Of a DNA stretch of 64,000 nt, positions 15,570 through 22,395 are shown piece after piece; the first letter of the stretch is position 1, and every line of letters begins with the position of its first letter. A program made the position numbers and the translations under genes. The stretch covers positions 434,001 to 498,000 of the forward strand of contig CAVTTP010000004.1 in NCBI GenBank assembly GCA_963737705.1, read 5' to 3'. Source of the stretch: PALSA-607 sp963737705 (GTDB taxonomy: Bacteria > Actinomycetota > Actinomycetes > Acidothermales > Acidothermaceae). The notes below the pieces were generated by a model. The model ran no database searches, was not told the origin of the DNA, and saw nothing but the letters and a program-made list of their open reading frames with translations.

Positions 15570-16162
15570 GGCCGCAGCCCTCGCACGATCACGCCGACCG
15601 CTCCATCGACGACCGCGTCGGGAGAGGTCTCGCGCGTGACGCGGTACCACTCGGTGACGGAGTTGAGCGTCCCGAAGGCGAGCCTCGTTGCGAGCCCGGG
15701 CTCGATGTCGGAGCGCAGATCACCGTCGGCCATCGCTTGAGTGACCAGGTCAGCGGTGAAGCGGTCGAACTCGCGACGGCGCTCGAGTGCAGCCTGTTCG
15801 GTGGCGGTGTTGCCGCGCACCCGTAGCAGCAAAGTCACGTATGGCAGTTCGGTGAGCAGGATTTGCGACGTGCGCCGTAGCACGTATTCGAAGCGGTCGA
15901 TGGCGGCTCCGGTGTTGGATCCAGGCTCGTCGCGAACTGCGAACAACGCATCGAGTGCGCGGTCGCACGCGGCTGCGAGCAATGCTTCCTTGCCGTCGAC
16001 GTGGTGATAGAACGACGACTTCGTAATGCCGGCGGCCCGGGCGAGGTCCTCCATGCTGGTGCCGTCGTATCCGCGCTCGTTGAAGACGGTCACCGCAACC
16101 TCGAGCAACGTTGTGGCGTCATAAGGCGGACGCCGATGCGTCGTCGCCTCGGTTGTCTTCAT
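15566..16162 (-). CDS. paaR: TetR family repressor of phenylacetate genes (PaaR type)
   Basis: A 198-residue TetR repressor. The N-terminal helix-turn-helix is in YDATTLLEVAVTVFNERGYDGTSMEDLARAAGITKSSFYHHV, the rest being the ligand domain. It lies directly downstream of paaN on the same strand, and identical operators stand before paaN and paaA, which points to a PaaR-like repressor released by phenylacetyl-CoA (known for PaaR; inferred here). Since its own transcript probably starts at the paaN promoter, it should repress itself. Three tandem 14-bp units between paaN and paaR make a chain of mini-ORFs leading into its ATG, and I see no purine-rich ribosome site, so translation probably depends on coupling. 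Confidence 0.85.
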   Translation of the reverse strand: MKTTEATTHRRPPYDATTLLEVAVTVFNERGYDGTSMEDLARAAGITKSSFYHHVDGKEALLAAACDRALDALFAVRDEPGSNTGAAIDRFEYVLRRTSQILLTELPYVTLLLRVRGNTATEQAALERRREFDRFTADLVTQAMADGDLRSDIEPGLATRLAFGTLNSVTEWYRVTRETSPDAVVDGAVGVIVRGLRP

Positions 16163-16208
16163 TGTGTTGTCGTCACTGTGTTGTCGTCATTGTGTTGTCG
16201 TCACTGTG
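16159..16208 (-). repeat. 14-bp tandem repeats forming three overlapping five-codon ORFs
   Basis: On the minus strand the unit CAGTGACGACAACA / CAATGACGACAACA is repeated three times between the paaN stop and the paaR start, and the paaR start itself (CAATGAAGACAACC) is a fourth, diverged unit. Each unit holds a start overlapping the previous stop: GTG 16204 to stop 16187, ATG 16190 to stop 16173, GTG 16176 to stop 16159, each encoding M-T-T-T-Q. The last stop overlaps the paaR ATG (16160-16162). The first GTG overlaps the paaN stop (16201-16203). Confidence 0.8.
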
Positions 16209-17892
16209 CCGGATTCGCGGCGGCGCGACGGGTTTCGACGATCCGGAAACGATCGGCAACAAAGGCCAGATCGGTCAGAGTTGCGTTCGCCGCTCGGTTT
16301 GCGCCGGTGCCGTGATAGTCGGAGAACGCGACGGTCTGATTCACGTACGTATCGGCGGTGAGGTTGCTCGACATCGACACGCCCGTGTCGAGCGCCACGT
16401 TGTGGGCGGCCGCCAGCACCTCGTCGTCCGTGGAATAGACGGACGCCGTCAGCGACCCGCTCGCGCGCACGATCCGGCGCCACGCGTCGAGACTCGCCGT
16501 CGTACCCTCCGTTTCGACGATGAACGCGATTGGGCCGAAACACTCCTGACTGTAGGCAGTCGCGTCGGCAGCGGCGCGCACGACAACGGGCGTTCGCACG
16601 CGTGCCGCCGGGAACTCCGGATGTTCGATCGACCGCGATTTGATCAGCACGTCGCCGGCGTTCGATGCATCGTCGAGGCGATGTAGTACGGCGTCGTTGA
16701 CGATTGCACCGAGCATGTTCACCGCCCGAGCCGGGTCGCCGAGAAGCTCGTCGAGTGCTGCACCGATCGCAGCGACGACGTCGTCGACAGTGGCATGCCC
16801 ATTGTCAGTCTCGATACCGGCGCGAGGGATGAAGATGGTCTGCGGGGTCGTACACATCTGACCGCTGTACAGCGACAGCGAATAGGCCAGGTTTGCAGCC
16901 ATGCCGTTGATGTCGTCGGTGGAGTCGACGACGACGCAGTTCACGCCGGCCTTCTCGGTAAACACCCTGGCCTGCAAGGCGTTTGCTTCGAGCCACTCGC
17001 CGTATGACGTCGAGCCGGTGTAGTCGATGACGCGTACGTCGGCGTGTGTCGCCAGATTGCTCGCTAAGGCTTCGCCTGCGTCATCGACGGCGAGCGTGAC
17101 CAGGTTCGGGTCGAAGCCGTATTCCGCCAGGACGTCACGTGCCACCTCGACGGTCAAGGCAAGCGGGAGAACAGCGTGCGGGTGCGGCTTCACGATGACG
17201 GGGTTACCGGTGACGAGGCTGGCGAACAGGCCGGGATAGCTGTTCCAGGTGGGGAACGTCGAGCAACCGATGACGAGTGCGACCCCGCGAGGCACGATCG
17301 TGTACGTCTTGGCGAGGCGCTGCGGCTCTCCTTTGCCTCGTGCCTTTTCCCAACTCACCGACGCGGGCACCTGCATCATCGCGTCGTAGGCGTAGGCGAT
17401 CGCTTCGAGCCCGCGCTCATGTGCGTGCGCACCGCCGGCTTGGAACGCCATGACGAACGCTTGCCCGGTCGTGTGCATGACCGCGTGGGCGAACTCGAAG
17501 CTGCGCGCATTGATGCGCGTCACGATCTCGATGCCGATCGCGGTTCGAAGTTCTGGGCCGGCGTCGCGCCAGGCGGCCATCGCCGTCTTGGCGGCGCTCA
17601 CGAGTTCGTCGACGCCGTCTGCGTGCAGGTGTGGGTAGCTGATGTCGAGGGGCATCCCGTACGGCGGAACCTCGGGCGCGACCAGCCCGTGAGCACCCGG
17701 CGTCTGTATCGGGAAGGTCTGGTGCAGTAGCTCGTCGAATGCCGCTCGGCCGTCGGGCGGTGCGGCTTCACCCCAGATGCGGGTGGACGGCGATTCGGCG
17801 AAGGCGGCGAAGAAGGCGCGGGTACGCGCGGCGTCTCGGGCCTGCGCCAGCATCGGCGCGTGGGTCGCAATCAGTGCGTCAGGATCAGGCAT
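16201..17892 (-). CDS. paaN: PaaN-type aldehyde dehydrogenase of phenylacetate degradation
   Basis: A 563-residue aldehyde dehydrogenase of the actinobacterial PaaN group. The cofactor region has YTIVPRGVALVIGCSTFPTW and NPVIVKPHPHAVLPL; the catalytic Glu is in FTEKAGVNCVVV and the Cys in LYSGQMCTTPQTIF. In the pathway this activity oxidises the semialdehyde formed when oxepin-CoA is opened. Unlike E. coli PaaZ there is no fused C-terminal hydratase domain, so ring opening needs a separate hydratase not in this window. Start ATG 17892, with AGGAGG about 11 bases upstream; the longer upstream frame is not conserved. A PaaR-type operator lies 66-79 bases before the start. Confidence 0.88.
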   Translation of the reverse strand: MPDPDALIATHAPMLAQARDAARTRAFFAAFAESPSTRIWGEAAPPDGRAAFDELLHQTFPIQTPGAHGLVAPEVPPYGMPLDISYPHLHADGVDELVSAAKTAMAAWRDAGPELRTAIGIEIVTRINARSFEFAHAVMHTTGQAFVMAFQAGGAHAHERGLEAIAYAYDAMMQVPASVSWEKARGKGEPQRLAKTYTIVPRGVALVIGCSTFPTWNSYPGLFASLVTGNPVIVKPHPHAVLPLALTVEVARDVLAEYGFDPNLVTLAVDDAGEALASNLATHADVRVIDYTGSTSYGEWLEANALQARVFTEKAGVNCVVVDSTDDINGMAANLAYSLSLYSGQMCTTPQTIFIPRAGIETDNGHATVDDVVAAIGAALDELLGDPARAVNMLGAIVNDAVLHRLDDASNAGDVLIKSRSIEHPEFPAARVRTPVVVRAAADATAYSQECFGPIAFIVETEGTTASLDAWRRIVRASGSLTASVYSTDDEVLAAAHNVALDTGVSMSSNLTADTYVNQTVAFSDYHGTGANRAANATLTDLAFVADRFRIVETRRAAANPAQ

Positions 17893-17947
17893 CGTGGTGA
17901 GCGCCTCCTGCGAGCTCGCGCGCTCGCGTCGCGAACGGCCTCCCGCA

Positions 17948-17971
17948 AGCCTAGTAAACCGAACGTTCGGT
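17948..17971 (-). promoter_or_regulatory. PaaR-type operator and TAGGCT element before paaN
   Basis: ACCGAACGTTCGGT (17958-17971) is a perfect 14-bp palindrome, flanked as AACCGAACGTTCGGTCG exactly as at paaA apart from one central base. On the minus strand it is followed by TTAC and TAGGCT (17953-17948), the same hexamer as the proposed paaA -10. The palindrome would then lie between -35 and -10; the -35 is not clear. Confidence 0.65.
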
Positions 17972-17990
17972 CGAGAGGGAAGATCCTGGG

Positions 17991-18593
17991 TCAGGCGCTG
18001 GCATCGCGGGCGGCTTGTTCGAGCCGGTTGCGGTAGTCCTCCCACCACGCCTGATCGCCCGACGGCAGGTTGCTGCTGTCGGCACGCAACCCTGCAGTTC
18101 CGTCGATGAGTTCTCGCACGATGTCGGCGTGTCCGGCATGCCGATCCGTCTCGGCGATCACGTGCACCACGATCTTGTGCAGTGTCACTTCGGCGCGCTC
18201 GGTCGGCCACCACGGCACTCGCCCGAGGGCTCCCAAGTCGAGGGTCTCGATCGTCACATCCGAGTGCGCCCAAACCGCCCGGTAGAGGTCGACAATCTCT
18301 GCACGCGACTCGTCAGGCGTGGCCCACAAGTCGGCGTTCGGATCGGGCTCGCCGTCAGGCCCCAACACTTCCGGCCACGGCAATGGTCCTTCGAACGGCC
18401 GGCCGAACGTGTCGCCGAGATATCCGATTTCGACGTTGGCCAAATGTTTGACCAGGCCCAACAGGTTGGTGCCCGTGGGTGTCATCGGGCGGCGGATGTC
18501 GTACTCCGAGAGTCCGTCGAGCTTCCACAGCACTGCGTCGCGGGCGATCTGGAGGTAGCGCCGGAGGTCGGCTTTGGGATCTGATTCGCTCAT
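17991..18593 (-). CDS. DinB/DUF664 family putative metal-dependent enzyme
   Basis: A 200-residue protein of the DinB-like four-helix family (DUF664 branch). TNLLGLVKHLANVEIGYLGDTFG carries the first His, and LHKIVVHVIAETDRHAGHADIVRELIDG carries the pair that completes the usual three-His nickel/zinc site. Related proteins include mycothiol- or bacillithiol-dependent enzymes, which fits an actinobacterium, but the substrate here is unknown. It is not the polymerase also called DinB. It diverges from the isochorismatase-like gene and lies just upstream of the paaN promoter on the same strand, 19 bases before the operator. Confidence 0.85.
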   Translation of the reverse strand: MSESDPKADLRRYLQIARDAVLWKLDGLSEYDIRRPMTPTGTNLLGLVKHLANVEIGYLGDTFGRPFEGPLPWPEVLGPDGEPDPNADLWATPDESRAEIVDLYRAVWAHSDVTIETLDLGALGRVPWWPTERAEVTLHKIVVHVIAETDRHAGHADIVRELIDGTAGLRADSSNLPSGDQAWWEDYRNRLEQAARDASA

Positions 18594-18684
18594 GCCCCAA
18601 GCTTGCCATCTCGGGTCTTGTCAGTGGTCCGGCATAGCCTGGTTGTTGACCGGTTCGACGCAACACGTTCGATAGGGAGTCACC

Positions 18685-19251
18685 ATGACCACGCTTGAGA
18701 ACCGACCGAACACTGCCCTTCTGGTTATCGATGTCCAGAACGGCGTCGTGGGGGAGGCGTACGACCGAGACGCTGTGGTCGCCAATATCGCCACGCTCGT
18801 CGACAAGGCGCGCGCCGCCGACGTCGACGTGGTGTGGATCCAGCACAACGACGACGATCTGAAGAAAGACAGTGAGGCCTGGCAGTACGTGCGCGAGCTG
18901 GTCCGCCAAGACTCCGAACCGTTGGTGCAGAAGGAATACGGCGATTCGTTCGAAGACACCGAGCTCGAGTCAATCCTTGCGGCTCGTGGCATCGGCCAAC
19001 TCATCGTTTCGGGCGCGCAGACCGACGCGTGCATCCGATCGACACTGCATGGTGCGATCGCTCGCGGCTATGACACCACCCTCGTCAGCGACGCACACAC
19101 GACCGAAGACCAGTCAGCGTGGGGTGCACCGACGCCCGACAAGGTCATTGCCCACACCAATCTGTACTGGAAGTACCAGACTGCTCCGGGTCGCCGCGCA
19201 GGCACGGTGAATACCGCGGACGTCGATTTCGCGGCCTCTAGTAGCCTCTAA
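18685..19251 (+). CDS. Isochorismatase-like cysteine hydrolase
   Basis: A 188-residue protein with the full catalytic triad: Asp in ALLVIDVQNGVV (about residue 16), Lys in QKEYGDSFEDT and Cys in SGAQTDACIRSTLHGA with the expected non-proline cis-peptide context before it. The family hydrolyses amides or vinyl ethers (nicotinamidase, isochorismatase and many unknowns), and the exact substrate cannot be told. Start ATG 18685 with AGGGAG at 18674-18679. The C-terminus ends in a short low-complexity stretch of Ser, encoded by repeated CCTCTAG-like units that run to 19262. Confidence 0.88.
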   Translation: MTTLENRPNTALLVIDVQNGVVGEAYDRDAVVANIATLVDKARAADVDVVWIQHNDDDLKKDSEAWQYVRELVRQDSEPLVQKEYGDSFEDTELESILAARGIGQLIVSGAQTDACIRSTLHGAIARGYDTTLVSDAHTTEDQSAWGAPTPDKVIAHTNLYWKYQTAPGRRAGTVNTADVDFAASSSL

Positions 19252-19264
19252 CGGCCTCTAGCGA

Positions 19265-21667
19265 CTAGGGCGCCGGCCGCGGCACAGGCAGCGCCGCGAG
19301 TTGTGCCGTCGCGGCCAACGACTGCCACGAGCCGTGCAGCTCACTGCGCAACACAGGCAGCTCGTCAGTCCTGCACGGTTCTGCGAAGTAGTAGCCCTGT
19401 GCGAGTTCGCACTTCGCGAGCCGCAACTCATCGAACTGCTCGCGCCTTTGTACGCCCTCCGCGATGATCTGCAAATCGAGAGTGTGGGCGAGATCGACGA
19501 TCTTGCGGGCGAAGGCTGTTGCGTCGGACGACGAGCCGATGCCGTCGACGAATGAGGGATCGATCTTGACGATGTCGACCGGGAACCGCTGCAACGCCGC
19601 TGGCGAGTAGTAGCCGGCCCCGAAATCGTCGACGGCGAGTTGCACACCGAGTTGCTTCAGCTCACGCAGCGCAAGCAACGTTGACGGGCTGTCGCCGATG
19701 ATCAGTGCTTCGGTGATCTCGAGGATGAGGCACGTCGGTGCCAGTCGGCTCACGGCTAGTGCCTCGGCGATCTCCGCACACAGGCTTTCCTGCGCGAGCT
19801 GCCCGGCCGAGATGTTCACGCTGACGGTGAGGGGCGTGCCGCGGTGTTGCTGCCAGCGCCGCACCTGCAGGGTTGCCTCGCGCAAGACCCACATGCCGAT
19901 CGGAACCAGTGCACCGCACTCCTCGGCCACGGCGATGAAGTCAGCTGGGAGCAGTGGCCCGCGGCGTGGGTGGTCCCAGCGCAGCAAAGCCTCGACACCG
20001 GTAATCTCACCGGTCGCGAGCGCGACAATCGGCTGGTAGTGAACGGCCATTTCGCCGCGGTCTAGGGCGAGACGCAGATCGGCCTCGAGTTGGAGCCGCT
20101 CCACGAGAGTTGCGTGCATCTGCGGTTCGAACATCGCGTACTGGCCGCGGCCGGCGCGCTTCGCGCGGTACATCGCGACGTCCGCGTTGCGAAGGAGTTC
20201 GTCCGCACTGACGGTTCCCCAGTCACTCGCGGCGATTCCGATGCTCGCGCCGACGAAAACCTCTCTTCCACCGGCGATGATCGGCGCGCTTATTGCGTCG
20301 ATGATGCGGTTGGCCACCACAGTTGCGGAGTCGGCGCTCGTTGCGTGCAACAAAACGACGAACTCGTCGCCACCGAAGCGGGCCGCGGTGTCGCTCGCTC
20401 GCAGGCAGTGCCGCAATCGTTCGGCGACCGTGATGAGCAGATCGTCGCCGGCGCTGTGCCCGAGGGTGTCGTTAACCGTCTTGAAGTGATCGAGGTCGAT
20501 GAAGAGCAGCGTCAGGTTCGTCCTTGTGCGCACGGCCTGCAACAAGCCGTGGTGCAGGCGGTCGAGGAAAAGCGCGCGACTTGCCAGGCCCGTCAGCGAA
20601 TCGTGGAACGCGCGGTACATCGCCTCCAGGGTGTTGGCATCGGTCACCGCGAGACTGGCGTGTTCGGCGAAGGCAAGCAGGGTGGCGTGGTCTTGGTCGG
20701 AGAACTCGCGAGTCTCATCGCACGAGCCGACCACGAGGCTCCCGATCACTTTGCCGCTCTCGTGCACGGGTGCTGCGATCGCCGTCCTCACCCGTCGAGG
20801 TGCGCTCTGCACTCGCGAGGGTCCTGCTGTGAACGTGTAGTGGTGGACGCTCTTGTCTGGTCGCATGGCACGACCCGGTGCGAGGTGATCTGGCATCGGC
20901 ACGGTGGCGAACCAGTCCGCGAGATCATCGGGACCGCCGGCCGCCGAGACGATCTGGTATTCGGCCGGCAGCCACGGCTCGGACGCCGAGTTCTCGGTCG
21001 TCAGAGTGGGCGCGCCTTGGCGAAGCACGGCAATGTCGTCACCGAGCAGATCGCGGACGCCGCGGGTGACCGAGTCGAGGATGTCGGCCAGTGGGTCACG
21101 CCGCGAAATCGCGCGCTGAATCGTCGAGAGCTCCTCGGACAAGCGTTGCCGCGCGCGCAAGGAGACAAGCAAAGCTGCGTTCTCCGCCGCCTGGCGCTCG
21201 CTGCGGTCGCGCAGCTGACGCTCCGAATCCAACGTCTGCAGCATCTGGAAGGTCATGTCCATGACCCTCGCCATGCCACGCGCGAGGTCGAGCTCCTCGG
21301 AACTGAAGGGTTCGTCCCCTACCCGGGCGACAACGAGGTGGCCGTCAAGTGATCCCAGGGGCACGGCAAACGCGCGCGCGGGCCGGTGGCTCGAAGGTAG
21401 GACGAGGAGGTGTCGACTGCCGCTCGTGACCTCCGCAAGTTCTTCGTGCGGCACGGCATCGACTGGGTAGCCGATCGCCGTCCGGGCGTGGCCGTTGCAG
21501 ACCACCGCGGCAACCTGTGCCTCCAACGCGAGCGCAGCACCCTCGACGCCGGCAGCGATCGCCGACTCGGCGTCGGGCAACGACGAGACGACCGCAAGGA
21601 ACTCGGCGAGGAGTTGGGTGGCGCGGGAGGCGGCGAGCACGAGCGAGTTATCGGCACCGAATTTCAC
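19265..21667 (-). CDS. GAF-GAF-GGDEF-EAL cyclic-di-GMP enzyme
   Basis: An 800-residue cytoplasmic regulator. Two GAF-like sensor domains (about 10-150 and 185-345) are joined by a coiled coil near 145-180. GGDEF domain (about 350-520): active-site RFGGDEFVV near residue 430, and an RASD inhibitory site five residues before it. EAL domain (about 525-780): EALLRW, VNISAGQL, ILEITEAL, DDFGAGYYSP, KIDPSFVDGI and AEGVQRREQ, so the metal and catalytic positions look intact. Both synthesis and breakdown of c-di-GMP are possible. There is no membrane segment or haem/flavin motif I can name. It stands alone, with no obvious target gene beside it. Confidence 0.93.
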   Translation of the reverse strand: MKFGADNSLVLAASRATQLLAEFLAVVSSLPDAESAIAAGVEGAALALEAQVAAVVCNGHARTAIGYPVDAVPHEELAEVTSGSRHLLVLPSSHRPARAFAVPLGSLDGHLVVARVGDEPFSSEELDLARGMARVMDMTFQMLQTLDSERQLRDRSERQAAENAALLVSLRARQRLSEELSTIQRAISRRDPLADILDSVTRGVRDLLGDDIAVLRQGAPTLTTENSASEPWLPAEYQIVSAAGGPDDLADWFATVPMPDHLAPGRAMRPDKSVHHYTFTAGPSRVQSAPRRVRTAIAAPVHESGKVIGSLVVGSCDETREFSDQDHATLLAFAEHASLAVTDANTLEAMYRAFHDSLTGLASRALFLDRLHHGLLQAVRTRTNLTLLFIDLDHFKTVNDTLGHSAGDDLLITVAERLRHCLRASDTAARFGGDEFVVLLHATSADSATVVANRIIDAISAPIIAGGREVFVGASIGIAASDWGTVSADELLRNADVAMYRAKRAGRGQYAMFEPQMHATLVERLQLEADLRLALDRGEMAVHYQPIVALATGEITGVEALLRWDHPRRGPLLPADFIAVAEECGALVPIGMWVLREATLQVRRWQQHRGTPLTVSVNISAGQLAQESLCAEIAEALAVSRLAPTCLILEITEALIIGDSPSTLLALRELKQLGVQLAVDDFGAGYYSPAALQRFPVDIVKIDPSFVDGIGSSSDATAFARKIVDLAHTLDLQIIAEGVQRREQFDELRLAKCELAQGYYFAEPCRTDELPVLRSELHGSWQSLAATAQLAALPVPRPAP

Positions 21668-21836
21668 GAATCAAGCCCGCGAGAGCACCGGTAAACCCGC
21701 AGGTCAGCGAGTTGTTGGGCCCTACTTCGCGTGGAATTCCTAGAGGGGCAAATGTCCGCTTCGTCAGAGCGACCTGCAGGGCCGTGACGCTCCGCGGTCC
21801 TGCCTAGAATCTGGCAACTCGAGAAGGGTCGACCCG

Positions 21837-22286
21837 ATGCCGCTCTACTTGGAGGACCTGACACCAGGGCTCGTCTTCACGGGTGGCCCGCTCCTCTTAA
21901 CGCAGGACGACATTGTCGTGTTCGGGCGACAGTTCGACCCGCAGTACTTCCACACCGATCCGGAGACGGCCGCCGCCAGTTTCTTTGACGGCCTAGCTGC
22001 GAGTGGGTGGCACACCGCCGCGTTGTCGATGCGGATGGCGGTATCGTCGCCCCTCAACGATTTCGCCGATGGGCTCATCGGTATCGAGGTGCGAAATCTC
22101 CGATGGCCGCGGCCGACCCGGGCCGGCGACATTCTCCGTCTGAATCTCGAGGTGCTGGAGACCAGAGCGTCGCGTTCACGCCCGGGTTGGGGTACGGCAG
22201 TCGTGCGATGGACAACGCTCAATCAGGCGGACGAAATCGTGCTGACGGCAGAGCCGGTGATTTGGGTCGCGCGCCGGCCGCTTTGA
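21837..22286 (+). CDS. MaoC-like dehydratase
   Basis: A 149-residue hot-dog-fold protein. The hydratase-2 motif is seen in FGRQFDPQYFHTDPETAAAS (catalytic Asp and His) followed by GLAASGWHTAALSMRM. Such proteins hydrate or dehydrate enoyl-CoA thioesters; close relatives in actinobacteria have undefined substrates. Start ATG 21837 with GAAGGG at 21823-21828. A TAGAAT hexamer lies at 21805-21810 but no matching -35 was found. It is a single gene between the c-di-GMP regulator and the GH9 gene. Confidence 0.88.
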   Translation: MPLYLEDLTPGLVFTGGPLLLTQDDIVVFGRQFDPQYFHTDPETAAASFFDGLAASGWHTAALSMRMAVSSPLNDFADGLIGIEVRNLRWPRPTRAGDILRLNLEVLETRASRSRPGWGTAVVRWTTLNQADEIVLTAEPVIWVARRPL

Positions 22287-22324
22287 CGCGGTCGGCTGAG
22301 TTGCGACGCAGCCGGAGAAGCCCA

Positions 22325-22353
22325 TTGACGGCGCCAACCTCCCGACCTACCCT
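22325..22353 (+). promoter_or_regulatory. Candidate promoter of the GH9 gene
   Basis: TTGACG (22325-22330), a 17-base spacer and TACCCT (22348-22353) give a good sigma-70-type match. The predicted start is near 22360, which rules against the GTG at 22357 as the translation start and favours ATG 22396. Confidence 0.45.
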
Positions 22354-22363
22354 GCGGTGTCGG

Positions 22364-22378
22364 TAGGAAGGCTTCCTA
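22364..22378. promoter_or_regulatory. Palindromic operator TAGGAAG-G-CTTCCTA
   Basis: A perfect 7+1+7 inverted repeat placed just after the predicted transcription start of the GH9 gene and before its ribosome site. The placement is that of a repressor roadblock, as seen for sugar-controlled secreted hydrolases. The regulator is not in the window. Confidence 0.55.
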
Positions 22379-22395
22379 ACAGTCAGGTAACGATC

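Noticed and set aside
16159..16208. Possible CRISPR array at the paaN/paaR repeats
   Set aside because: Units are 14 bases with no spacers and no cas genes nearby; they are plain tandem copies.
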